Positions 33,915-42,289 of a DNA stretch of 64,000 nucleotides are shown here, piece by piece. The notes under the pieces are model-generated. The model saw nothing but the letters and a program-made list of their open reading frames with translations. It was not told the origin of the DNA and searched no databases. The first letter of the stretch is position 1. Each line of letters opens with the position of its first letter. The position numbers were made by a program, and so were the translations under genes. Where the stretch lies: assembly GCF_014836675.1 (NCBI RefSeq), contig NZ_JACSQK010000005.1, positions 342,629-406,628 on the forward strand. Reading direction: 5' to 3'. The stretch is from Comamonas avium (lineage in GTDB: Bacteria; Pseudomonadota; Gammaproteobacteria; Burkholderiales; Burkholderiaceae_C).

Positions 33915-34238
33915 ATGCATACTTTTTCTTCGGCGGCACCGCAAGCGGTGACTTCGCCTGCAAAGCCCAGCGGTGCTGTGACCGTGGTGGGGCTGGACTG
34001 CCTTGCGCCGCAAGTGCTGGCCCGTGTGATCGATCTGGCTCCTGCAGCCACTGAACAAGAGCATGGCTTGCTGCTGCGCTTGATGGAGATTGGCTTTTTG
34101 CCAGGGGAGACGGTGCGCGTTGTGGCTACCGGCTTCCCCGGGCCAGACCCGCTGGCCGTGCGCGTGGGACAGGCAACGTTTGCGCTGCGCCGCCACGAGG
34201 CCTCCAAGGTGCTGGTGCAGCTGGAGGCCACAGAATGA
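33915..34238 (+). CDS. feoA: Ferrous iron transport protein A
   Basis: The 107-residue protein has a Thr/Ala-rich leader and an SH3-like FeoA core from about 35: DLAPAATEQEHGLLLRLMEI, GFLPGETVRVVATGFPGPDP and LAVRVGQATFALRRHEASKV. FeoA is a cytosolic partner of FeoB. It overlaps feoB by ATGA, so they are coupled. Confidence 0.93.
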   Translation: MHTFSSAAPQAVTSPAKPSGAVTVVGLDCLAPQVLARVIDLAPAATEQEHGLLLRLMEIGFLPGETVRVVATGFPGPDPLAVRVGQATFALRRHEASKVLVQLEATE

Positions 34239-36169
34239 ACGCACGCGAAGTACCCGTGCACTTGAACGCACCATCGGCACACAGCGAATCTGCACCACTG
34301 CGTGCGGCACTGCTGGGCAACCCGAACTGCGGCAAGACAGCCTTGTTCAATCTGCTGACAGGTGCGCGCCAGAAGGTGGCCAATTACGCTGGCGTGACGG
34401 TGGAGCGCAAAGAAGGCTGGCTGACCACGCCGGGCAAACGCCGCGTGCGTCTGCTGGATTTGCCGGGCACCTACAGTCTGGATGCGCACAGCGATGATGA
34501 GCGTATTACCCGCGACATCGTCACGGGTCAGCATGCACGCGAAGCCCCTCCTGAGTTGCTCGTCTGCGTGACCGATGCCACCCACCTTCGCCTGAATTTG
34601 CGCCTTGTGCTGGAGGCTCGCGCTCTGGGGCTGCCCATGCTGCTGGTGCTGAACATGAGCGACATGGCGCGCCGCCAGAGCCTGCACATCGACAAGGAAC
34701 GGCTGAGTGCACTGCTGGGCGTGCCAGTGATCGAGAGCGTGGGTGTGCACCAAAGCGGAGCCAAAGAGTTTTTGACCTGGCTGGACAGCCAGGCGGCCCG
34801 CACGTTGCAGCCACCGGTTGCGGATGGGCGATTCATGCCCGAGGTGGGACGCAATACGCGTGAGCAACTGCTGGCCTTGCACCAGCAGGTGGCTGAGATC
34901 ATGCAAGCCGCCGTGCAAGAGCCCGCGACACCCACACACCGCGATGACCGCATTGATGCCGTGGTGCTGCACCCGCTGTGGGGCACATTGCTGCTGCTGG
35001 TGACCTTGTTTCTGATTTTTCAGGCCGTTTTCAGCTGGGCCGAGCCCTTGATGGACGGCATTGAAAGCAGTGTGGCCTTTGCCGGCGAGTGGCTGTCAGG
35101 GGCGATGCCTGAAGGCGTGCTGCGCAGCCTGCTGGTGGATGGAGTGATTGCAGGTACCGGCTCGGTGCTGGTGTTCTTGCCGCAGATTCTGATTCTGTTT
35201 TTCTTTATTCTGGTGCTGGAAGACTCTGGCTACCTGCCGCGTGCGGCGTTCTTGCTGGACCGCATCATGGGCACGGTAGGCCTGTCTGGGCGCTCTTTCA
35301 TCCCGTTGCTGTCCAGCTTTGCGTGTGCGGTGCCGGGCATCATGGCGACGCGCTCAATTCCCAGCTGGCGCGACCGTTTGCTGACCATCATGATTGCGCC
35401 GCTGATGACCTGCTCGGCCCGTCTGCCGGTGTATGCGCTGCTGATTGCTGCGTTCATTCCGGATCAAACGGTGGGCGGCATTTTCAACCTGCAAGGCTTG
35501 GTGCTGTTTGCGCTGTACATCGGTGGCATTACCAGCGCCATGGCGGTGGCATGGGTGGCCAAGCTGGGGCGCAGCAATCTGACCCGAACGCCGCTGTTGA
35601 TGGAACTGCCCTCGTACCGCTGGCCCAGTCTGCGCAGCCTGGCCCTGGGTTTGTATGAGCGCGCCATGATTTTCCTGCGCCGCGTGGGCGGCATCATTTT
35701 GACGGTGAGCATCGTGCTGTGGTTTCTGGCCAGCTACCCGGGTGCGCCCGAAGGCATTACCGAAGGGGCCATCCGCTACAGCTATGCCGGTCAGATTGGC
35801 CACTGGCTGGAGATGGTGCTGTCGCCCATTGGCTTTAACTGGCAGATTGCCATCGCTTTGGTGCCTGCCATGGCAGCCCGCGAAGTGGCTGTCAGTGCGC
35901 TGGCCACGGTGTATGCCCTGTCGGCCACGGGCGACGATGCGGCTGCCCAGCTGGGCCCGCTGATTGCGGGCAGCTGGTCGCTGGCGACTGCGCTGTCTGT
36001 GCTGGTGTGGTTTGTGTTTGCGCCGCACTGCATCTCGACGCTGGCCATGGTCAAGCGCGAGACCAATGGCTGGCGTTACCCGCTGATCATGGCGGGCTAT
36101 CTGTTTGGTCTGGCCTATCTGGCCAGCTTTGTAACCTACCGCATTGCCGTGGCGCTGGGGTGGGGTTGA
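34235..36169 (+). CDS. feoB: Ferrous iron transporter FeoB
   Basis: The 644-residue protein starts with a G-protein domain: G1 GNPNCGKTALFN (28-39), the G2 region NYAGVTVERKEG, G3 DLPGTYSLDAH (about 74) and G4 LNMSDMARR. A helical spacer leads to the membrane domain with gating motifs FFFILVLEDSGYLPRAAFLL, SFACAVPGIMATRSI, MTCSARLPVYALLIAAF and VPAMAAREVAVSALATVY. It takes up Fe2+ in a GTP-dependent way. Somewhat shorter than E. coli FeoB (773), as usual in this clade. Same transcript as feoA and the Cys-rich protein. Confidence 0.96.
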   Translation: MNAREVPVHLNAPSAHSESAPLRAALLGNPNCGKTALFNLLTGARQKVANYAGVTVERKEGWLTTPGKRRVRLLDLPGTYSLDAHSDDERITRDIVTGQHAREAPPELLVCVTDATHLRLNLRLVLEARALGLPMLLVLNMSDMARRQSLHIDKERLSALLGVPVIESVGVHQSGAKEFLTWLDSQAARTLQPPVADGRFMPEVGRNTREQLLALHQQVAEIMQAAVQEPATPTHRDDRIDAVVLHPLWGTLLLLVTLFLIFQAVFSWAEPLMDGIESSVAFAGEWLSGAMPEGVLRSLLVDGVIAGTGSVLVFLPQILILFFFILVLEDSGYLPRAAFLLDRIMGTVGLSGRSFIPLLSSFACAVPGIMATRSIPSWRDRLLTIMIAPLMTCSARLPVYALLIAAFIPDQTVGGIFNLQGLVLFALYIGGITSAMAVAWVAKLGRSNLTRTPLLMELPSYRWPSLRSLALGLYERAMIFLRRVGGIILTVSIVLWFLASYPGAPEGITEGAIRYSYAGQIGHWLEMVLSPIGFNWQIAIALVPAMAAREVAVSALATVYALSATGDDAAAQLGPLIAGSWSLATALSVLVWFVFAPHCISTLAMVKRETNGWRYPLIMAGYLFGLAYLASFVTYRIAVALGWG

Positions 36170-36188
36170 TGAGCGAAAGGGCTGCGCA

Positions 36189-36389
36189 ATGTGGCAAGAA
36201 TGGACGGTTGGTTTGATTGTGGCAGTGGCCGTGGTGTCGCTGCTGTGGCGTTATCTGCCTGCGCGCTGGCGCCAGCAGGCTGGGCGCATGCACCCAGCGC
36301 TGGCTCCGGCTGCGGCCAAAGGTGGTGGGTGCGGAGGTTGCAGTGGCTGCGGGGGCAGCAGTTGCGCGCCTGCTGCCAAAAAGCCCTGA
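36189..36389 (+). CDS. FeoB-associated Cys-rich small membrane protein
   Basis: The 66-residue protein has one TM (WTVGLIVAVAVVSLLWRYL), a basic segment, then a Cys/Gly cluster GGGCGGCSGCGGSSCAP and a Lys-rich end. This matches the small FeoB-associated Cys-rich proteins that replace FeoC in many bacteria. It starts 19 bp after feoB. The Cys cluster probably binds iron or an Fe-S centre to sense or deliver Fe2+. Confidence 0.8.
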   Translation: MWQEWTVGLIVAVAVVSLLWRYLPARWRQQAGRMHPALAPAAAKGGGCGGCSGCGGSSCAPAAKKP

Positions 36390-36442
36390 GGCTTCAGCGC
36401 AGTTGAGGCGAATACATCGGGCCTGAGGCGCTGGTCAGCGTT

Positions 36443-36994
36443 TCAGGCCTTTTTGTTTTCCAGCGCGTAGCGGCTTTGCACCAGCCCGAAGTCCCAGCTG
36501 CGCGTGCTCAGATGGCGCAGTTGTACTTCGGTGTGCCCCGCACCCAGCGGGCCAAACAGTGGCAGACCTTTGCCCAGCAGCACCGGAATGCGGGTGAGGG
36601 TGATTTCATCGAGCAAACCCGCCGCAATGAACGATTGCACGGTCAGGCCACCATCCACATAAAGCCGTGTCTGGCCTTGGCGCTGGGCGTGGGCAAGCAG
36701 CTCAGCAGGCGTGCCCTGAAAAAGTTGTACGCCTGCAGGTGCGTCGGGCAATGCCTGCACAGTGCGGCTGAGTACATAGACCGGCTTGTCATACGGCCAG
36801 GGTGTAAAGCCGCGCACTGTTTCATAGGTGTTGCGGCCCATGACCAGTGCATCAATGCCCTGCATGAACGCGGCATAGCCACAGTCTTCGGGCGGGGTGA
36901 TACGGGCCTGGGCTGCGTTCAGCCAGTCCAGATTTCCATCGGGGCGGGCAATAAAACCGTCAAGGCTGGTGGCAATGTAGGCGTAACAGGGCAT
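36443..36994 (-). CDS. Dihydrofolate reductase-like protein (RibD C-terminal fold, YyaP/YwjB type)
   Basis: ATG 36994 gives 183 residues: CYAYIATSLDGFIARPDGNL at the start, GIDALVMGRNTYETVRGFTP near 50, YVLSRTVQ near 75, LYVDGGLTVQSFIAAGLLDE near 115 and ITLTRIPVLLGKGLPLFGPL near 136. The family binds NADPH and reduces unknown substrates; it is not the riboflavin enzyme itself. Confidence 0.88.
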   Translation of the reverse strand: MPCYAYIATSLDGFIARPDGNLDWLNAAQARITPPEDCGYAAFMQGIDALVMGRNTYETVRGFTPWPYDKPVYVLSRTVQALPDAPAGVQLFQGTPAELLAHAQRQGQTRLYVDGGLTVQSFIAAGLLDEITLTRIPVLLGKGLPLFGPLGAGHTEVQLRHLSTRSWDFGLVQSRYALENKKA

Positions 36995-37164
36995 GGTTTG
37001 GCTCAATTCAGACAGGGGACGTGGTGCTTGCTGACAGCCATTTTCCGCCATGAATGGTGTTGCAGACCCAGATGCCAAGGGGCCAGCAACTATTTATGCC
37101 TGTGTACAGCCTTGTATGGTTGATGGCCAGCCAGCTGCGATCTGCCAGGCAGTACTGCCTTCGA

Positions 37165-37530
37165 TCAGGCGCTTTCCAGCCACGGCGTTATTTCATGCTC
37201 TTGCAGCGCAGGCAGTCCAAATTTTTCGCGGGTGTCGTGGCAGCCATAAGAGGCAAAGGGAAAGTCGCGGCACGGGCGTGAGCGCTGCTCATAAATGCCG
37301 CAGCCCACACAGCCTTCGCCCAGATGGGGCAGATCGCTCAGTGCGGCGCATCGCACGGGGTGCTGTTCGGTGCCGTTCATGCGGGCGCGGTTGCCTTTGG
37401 CGGGCACTTCATGGGCCAGATGGTCGGGCACGGTGCCGCCCATGGATTGCAGCTCGTAAATGGAAAACTCGACGCGGTAGTTCTGGCAGCACTTGCCGCA
37501 CAGCAGGCAAGGGTGAATGGCTTCGGACAT
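37165..37530 (-). CDS. YkgJ-family cysteine-cluster protein (copy 2)
   Basis: ATG 37530 gives 121 residues: CLLCGKCCQNYRVEFSIYEL at the N-terminus, RCAAL near 61, GCVGCGIYEQRSRPCRDFPF near 73 and a final Cys in YGCHD. It is clearly paralogous to 33401-33721. The pair brackets the feo cluster and the DHFR-like gene. Predicted metal-binding, function unknown. Confidence 0.88.
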   Translation of the reverse strand: MSEAIHPCLLCGKCCQNYRVEFSIYELQSMGGTVPDHLAHEVPAKGNRARMNGTEQHPVRCAALSDLPHLGEGCVGCGIYEQRSRPCRDFPFASYGCHDTREKFGLPALQEHEITPWLESA

Positions 37531-38010
37531 GGTGGGGGAAGCGGTGAAGAGCTTGGTTTCGATAGGCAAAAAAATTAAGGCGCACAGCAGACATCGCCGT
37601 GTCGCGGGTGGACGCCTAACTGCATAAGCAAGGCACAGACCAGCCCACGGCAAAGCGCATGCATGCCATGTGAAAAAAGTAAGAAAAGGCCCTAGGTGTG
37701 GCCGAGCAGGTAGCGCGGCGTTTTCAGCAAGTGGCTGCAGGCGATGGAGTGCAGCGCGCTGCTGCAGCGTGACATGCGGCGCAGATCCAGGGTGCGCGTA
37801 CCGCTGGCTGAGCAGGAAAAGGGGCGCTGGCCGCGCAGGACTGTGATGGTGCTGCGGGGTTTAAATAAAAAAAGAGCTGCTAACGCTGATCCTGCCTTGC
37901 TTTGCAAACGAAAGACGTGTGAAAGCTTTAGCAGGCGCGCGTAAGCAGCTCCTGTTTTTGTGAGAGGCGTGCAAAAGGCGCGCATCACGTTCATGGCATG
38001 GCGATAGGCG
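37531..38010. other. 480-bp intergenic stretch with repeat copy C
   Basis: No convincing gene. The minus-strand frame across it (up to 38111) overlaps argF and has no ribosome site. At 37866-37960 lies a copy of the intergenic repeat family: AAAAAGAGCTGCTAACGC at the left end and GCGCGTAAGCAGCTCCTGTTTTT at the right end, inverted relative to each other. It lies directly downstream of argF and could stop transcription. Confidence 0.55.
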
Positions 38011-38934
38011 TTAATCCGCCTGCTTGCCCAGCAGCAGGTACTCCATGAGCGCCTTTTGCACGTGCATGCGGTTTTCTGCCTCGTCCCAGACCACGGACTG
38101 CGGGCCGTCAATCACATCGGCCTGTACCTCTTCCCCGCGGTGGGCAGGCAGGCAGTGCATGAACACGGCTTCGGGCTTGGCGGCGGCCATCATTTCCTGG
38201 TCCACACACCAGTCGGCAAATGCCTTCTTGCGTGCTTCGTTTTCAGCCTCGTAGCCCATGCTGGTCCACACGTCGGTGGTGACCAGATCAGCACCCTTGC
38301 ACGCTTGCAGCGGGTCTTTGAACACTTCATAGCAGCCTGGGTTGACGGGCTTGCCACTGAAGGCCAACTGCTCGTTCACTTCATAGCCGCCGGGCGTAGA
38401 CAGGTGCACCTTGAAGCCCAGCAGGTCTGCTGCCTGCAGCCAGGTGTTGGCCATGTTGTTGCCATCGCCCACCCAGGCGACAACCTTGCCCTTGATGGAG
38501 CCGCGGTGCTCAATGAAGGTAAAGATGTCGGCCAGAATCTGGCAGGGGTGGAACTCGTTGGTCAGGCCATTGATGACGGGCACGCGCGAATATTGGGCAA
38601 AGCGCTCAATCTTGTCCTGGCCATAGGTGCGGATCATGACCAGGTCGGTCATGCGGCTGATGACACGGGCGCTGTCTTCAATCGGCTCAGCGCGGCCCAG
38701 CTGGCTGTCGCCCGTGGTCAGGTGAACAACGGAGCCACCCAGCTGGTACATGCCGGCTTCAAAGCTGACACGGGTGCGGGTGCTGGCCTTCTCGAAAATC
38801 ATGGCCAGCGTGCGGTCGCTGAGCGTGTGGTGCTTTTCGTAGCCCTTGAACTTTTGCTTGATCAAGGCGGCGCGGGTCAGCAGGTAGTCGTATTCGTCGG
38901 CGCTAAAGTCGCTAAATTGCAGGTAATGCTTCAT
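38011..38934 (-). CDS. argF: Ornithine carbamoyltransferase
   Basis: The 307-residue enzyme has AAGGAA before ATG, the carbamoyl-phosphate motif EKASTRTRVSFEAGMYQLGG near 49-68, FHPCQILADIFTFIEH near 129, the WVGDGNNMANTWLQAADLLG block, and MHCLPAHRGEEVQ near 264. It makes citrulline from ornithine in arginine synthesis. It is 16 bp behind argD on the same strand, an argD-argF operon. The long opposite-strand frame over it is a codon-bias shadow. Confidence 0.97.
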   Translation of the reverse strand: MKHYLQFSDFSADEYDYLLTRAALIKQKFKGYEKHHTLSDRTLAMIFEKASTRTRVSFEAGMYQLGGSVVHLTTGDSQLGRAEPIEDSARVISRMTDLVMIRTYGQDKIERFAQYSRVPVINGLTNEFHPCQILADIFTFIEHRGSIKGKVVAWVGDGNNMANTWLQAADLLGFKVHLSTPGGYEVNEQLAFSGKPVNPGCYEVFKDPLQACKGADLVTTDVWTSMGYEAENEARKKAFADWCVDQEMMAAAKPEAVFMHCLPAHRGEEVQADVIDGPQSVVWDEAENRMHVQKALMEYLLLGKQAD

Positions 38935-38950
38935 GCACGATTCCTTGGGG

Positions 38951-40147
38951 TCAGGCAGCCAGCAAGGCTTGTACCAGAGGTTTGAGCTTGGCGACGATTT
39001 CGTCTGCTTCGGCTTCGCTCAGGATCAGTGGTGGCACGATGCGGATCACGGTCTCAGAGGTCACGCTCAGCAGCAGACCGGCTTCAGCGGCCTGACCGAT
39101 CAGCTGGCCGCAGGGTTTGGCCAGCTCCACGCCAATCATCAGGCCCTGGCCGCGCACTTCGACAAAGCCTTCAATGCCACCCAGCTCGGCTTGCAGCTTG
39201 GCCTTCAGGTAGTCACCCACCTGGGTGGAGTGGGCCAGCAAGCCATCTTCTTCCATGATGCGGATGGTTTCGACCCCTGCACGCATGGCCAGCGGGTTGC
39301 CACCAAAGGTAGAGCCGTGGTTGCCCGCCTTGAGCACTTCGGCAGCCGCCTTGTGTGCAACGACAGCACCAATCGGCACGCCCGAGCCCAGGCCCTTGGC
39401 CAGGGTCATGACATCGGCCGTGATGTCAGCCCACTGGTGGGCAAACCACTTGCCGGTGCGGCCCATGCCGGCTTGCACCTCGTCCATGATCAGCAGCCAG
39501 CCATTGGCATCGCACAGTGCGCGCACCTTCTTGAGGTAGTCGGCACGCATGGGGTGCAGGCCGCCTTCGCCCTGGATGGGCTCCATCATCACGGCCACAA
39601 TGTTGGGGTTGCCTTCGGTGGCCTCGACAAGTGCTTCGTAGTCGTTGGGGGCCACACGGGTGAAACCGTCCAGCAAGGGGCCAAACCCATTGCGCACTTT
39701 GGGGTTGGCGGTGGCGCTCATGGTGGCAATCGAGCGGCCATGGAATGCATGGTCATAGACCACGATTTCAGGCTTTTCAATGCCCTTGTCGACACCGTAC
39801 TTGCGGGCAATCTTGATGGCCGCTTCGTTGGCTTCCAGACCTGTATTGCAAAAGAACACATTGGTCATGCCTGCACGCTCAGTCAGCAGCGCGGCCAGTG
39901 TTTCCTGGCCCGGCACATGGTAGTAGTTGGATGTGTGGATGAGCTTGGTCAGCTGCTCTTGCAGCGCGGGCACCAGCTTGGGGTGGTTGTGGCCCAGTGT
40001 GTTCACGGCAATGCCACCCAGTGCATCCAGATATTCCTTGCCGTTCACATCCCATACTCGGCAGCCTCGGCCGTGCTCCAGCGCGATAGGTACGCGGCCG
40101 TAGGTGGGCATTACGTGGGGCGAGGCAGCCTCAATGTGAGCGGTCAT
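38951..40147 (-). CDS. argD: Acetylornithine aminotransferase
   Basis: From ATG 40147 with GGAG 8 bases before, 398 residues. PLP-enzyme landmarks: RGCRVWDVNGKEYLDALGGI, FFCNTGLEANEAAIKIAR (phosphate loop), VYDHAFHGRSIATMSATANP, LIMDEVQAGMGRTGKWFAHQ, the PLP lysine in MTLAKGLGSGVPIGAVV, and GSTFGGNPLAMRAG. It converts N-acetylglutamate semialdehyde to N-acetylornithine and can act on succinyl-DAP in lysine synthesis. First gene of the operon with argF. Confidence 0.96.
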   Translation of the reverse strand: MTAHIEAASPHVMPTYGRVPIALEHGRGCRVWDVNGKEYLDALGGIAVNTLGHNHPKLVPALQEQLTKLIHTSNYYHVPGQETLAALLTERAGMTNVFFCNTGLEANEAAIKIARKYGVDKGIEKPEIVVYDHAFHGRSIATMSATANPKVRNGFGPLLDGFTRVAPNDYEALVEATEGNPNIVAVMMEPIQGEGGLHPMRADYLKKVRALCDANGWLLIMDEVQAGMGRTGKWFAHQWADITADVMTLAKGLGSGVPIGAVVAHKAAAEVLKAGNHGSTFGGNPLAMRAGVETIRIMEEDGLLAHSTQVGDYLKAKLQAELGGIEGFVEVRGQGLMIGVELAKPCGQLIGQAAEAGLLLSVTSETVIRIVPPLILSEAEADEIVAKLKPLVQALLAA

Positions 40148-40388
40148 TACATCAATCTCCGGATATGACAGTCGTGGCACAACTTTTGCGAGCTTCAACA
40201 AAAGACAAGAGAACGATTCTAGGGCCCTGCAAGCAAGGCCACATGCTTTTGCTGCATATTTGGATGAATCCTCTACATGGTTTCAATCCCCCGTGCCATG
40301 TTCCTGTCTTATATAAGAGTTAGAATTGCGACCATGGTGTCCACGATGGCGATCCCGATTGGCACCCTTTTTACCCAGATTTACCCTG

Positions 40389-40718
40389 ATGGTTTCCCCA
40401 AGCTCCAAAGAACTGTTCATCCAAGGCGTGACCTTGGACGGAAAAACCTTTCGCCCCAGTGACTGGGCCGAACGATTGGCGGGAGTGATGAGTCAGTTTC
40501 GCCCCGGTGGTGCCCAGCGCGGCAGCCATCTGGGTTATTCCACATGGTGCATCCCTACCACGATGAACGGCATCAAGTGCGTGGTGGTGCACCGCGACTT
40601 GCAGGCCCATGAACCCATGGCCTGGGATTTTGTACTGAACTTCGCCCGCGATAACCATCTGCAAGTGGCAGAGGCCTGCCTGATTCCTGACGAGGCCCCT
40701 GATCGCAAGAAGGGGTGA
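40389..40718 (+). CDS. DUF3579 protein
   Basis: ATG 40389 gives 109 residues: FIQGVTLDGKTFRPSDWAER, GSHLGYSTWCIPTTMNGIKC, VVVHRDLQAHEPMAWDFVLN and FARDNHLQVAEACL. This is the DUF3579 family of betaproteobacteria, often divergent from argD as here. Role unknown. TATAAG near 40311 may be its -10 box. Confidence 0.87.
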   Translation: MVSPSSKELFIQGVTLDGKTFRPSDWAERLAGVMSQFRPGGAQRGSHLGYSTWCIPTTMNGIKCVVVHRDLQAHEPMAWDFVLNFARDNHLQVAEACLIPDEAPDRKKG

Positions 40719-40753
40719 GCCCCTCTCGACTGCATGGACACGCTGTACCAGCC

Positions 40754-40777
40754 AAGGCTTCCAAGGGGAAGCTTTTT
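40754..40777 (+). terminator. Terminator after the DUF3579 gene
   Basis: GCTTCC-AAGG-GGAAGC with a following T run at 40772-40778, 36 bp after the stop. Confidence 0.75.
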
Positions 40778-40810
40778 TGTTTCTGCGACAAGAGCAAGTC
40801 GCACCGTTTT

Positions 40811-42187
40811 TCACGATGGCAGGCAGCCGTTGTTTAGCAGCCGGGCTTGGCGCCAGCCGCCCCAGCGGTAGTAGATCAGTAACATTAGCAGCGACATCAC
40901 GGCGCTCAGTGGAAAGCTCCACCACAGCGCATTCAGTCCCCACAGGGGCTGTAATCCCCAGGCCAGTGGCAGGCGCACACCCCAGAGGGCTGCGGCCAGG
41001 ATAGCCAGCGGCACCAGCACTGCTCCCGTGGAACGCACGACCCCTGCGAGTACGTTGCTGATACCCAGTAGCGCGAACGAGCCCAGCACGATGCGGTTGA
41101 TGTCAAGTGCAGGCTCCAGAGCGGCGCTGCCTTCGGGCAGGAACAGGGCAAGTACCTGGCGTTCAAAGGTCAGGGCCAACGCGATGCAGATGCCCGTCAG
41201 CAGCAAATGGCAGGCCACACCTGCGCGGGCTGTGTGTGCCACACGCGCCCATTGGCCTGCCCCAATGCTCTGGGCAGCCATGGTGGTGCAGGCTGAAGCC
41301 ACGGCAATCGCAGGCATCTGCACATAGGTCCACAGTTGCAGTGCTGCGCTGTAGGCGGCAGAGGTTTGGGCGCCATGGGCGTTGACCAGACTGAGCATCA
41401 GCACCAAAGAGAGCGAGACCACGAGCATCTGCAGTCCCATGGGCAGGCCTTTGGTGAGCAGACAGCGCACCAGCGCGGGCGCTGGACGCAGGTAGTGGCG
41501 TTGGCGCCAGCCTATCCACAGTGGCACACGGCGCCAGCGCAGCCAAGTCAGCAGTCCCAGCAACCCTAAGCTGTTGGCCACCAGGGTGGCCAAGGCAGAG
41601 CCTGCGATGCCCCAGGCGGGAATTGGGCCTGCGCCAAAGATGAGCAAGGGGTTGAGCGCAGCATCGCCTGCGGCAACGGCCAGCAGTGCAATAAAGGGCG
41701 TGCGGCTGTCCCCAGTGCCGCGCAGCACGGCGGCCACAAATATCAGTAGCAGCATGGGCGGCAGAGCCAGGAACAGCACTTGCAGGTAATCGACCGCCAG
41801 TGTTGCGGTGGCAGCATCCGCACCCATAGCGCGTAGCAACGGGGCAGCCAGCGGCCAGCCCAAGGTTGCCATGAGTAGGGATACTGCCAGAAACAGGCCT
41901 GCACTCGTGCCCGTGGTGCGCCGCGCCAATCGCCACTGGCCCGCACCCACAGCCTGTGCCACCAAAAGGTTGGTGGCCTGGCTGATGCCAAACACCAAGG
42001 CGATCAGCATGAACAGCAGGTTGTTGGCATGCACGGCGGCGGACAATGCAGCTTCACCCAGGTGGCGGCCGATCCAGAAAGCATTGACCGAGGTGTTGAG
42101 CGACTGCAGAACGTATCCGCCCCACAGGGGCATGGCAAAACGCAGCAGTGCGCGGCCAGTCGGGCCGTGGGTCAGGGGGCGGTGCAT
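40811..42187 (-). CDS. MATE-family multidrug efflux protein
   Basis: From ATG 42187 (MHRPLTHGPTGRALLRFAMP) the 458-residue protein has twelve helices in two MatE repeats, with GRHLGEAALSAAVHANNLLF, FGISQATNLLVAQAVGAGQW in the first half and VASACTTMAAQSIGAGQWAR in the second. MATE proteins expel cationic drugs using Na+ or H+. No strong ribosome site. Follows mqo on the same strand after a terminator, so probably separately transcribed. Confidence 0.9.
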   Translation of the reverse strand: MHRPLTHGPTGRALLRFAMPLWGGYVLQSLNTSVNAFWIGRHLGEAALSAAVHANNLLFMLIALVFGISQATNLLVAQAVGAGQWRLARRTTGTSAGLFLAVSLLMATLGWPLAAPLLRAMGADAATATLAVDYLQVLFLALPPMLLLIFVAAVLRGTGDSRTPFIALLAVAAGDAALNPLLIFGAGPIPAWGIAGSALATLVANSLGLLGLLTWLRWRRVPLWIGWRQRHYLRPAPALVRCLLTKGLPMGLQMLVVSLSLVLMLSLVNAHGAQTSAAYSAALQLWTYVQMPAIAVASACTTMAAQSIGAGQWARVAHTARAGVACHLLLTGICIALALTFERQVLALFLPEGSAALEPALDINRIVLGSFALLGISNVLAGVVRSTGAVLVPLAILAAALWGVRLPLAWGLQPLWGLNALWWSFPLSAVMSLLMLLIYYRWGGWRQARLLNNGCLPS

Positions 42188-42224
42188 GCAAAAGAAGCAG
42201 GCGGGTAGTGCTGGGTGTCCCAAG

Positions 42225-42256
42225 AAAAAACCCCGCGCGGCACAGGCCGGCGGGGT
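42225..42256 (-). terminator. Terminator of mqo
   Basis: On the minus strand ACCCCGC-(loop)-GCGGGGTTTTTT, 34 bp after the mqo stop. Confidence 0.85.
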
Positions 42257-42289
42257 ATACCGGCATGGCCGGTGTCTGGGGAACCAGGC

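Noticed and set aside
38056-40168. Long open frames (309 and 411 codons) on the plus strand opposite argF and argD
   Set aside because: They mirror strong GC-biased codon use of real, highly conserved genes, have no ribosome sites and their products are His/Gln/Val-rich and resemble no protein.
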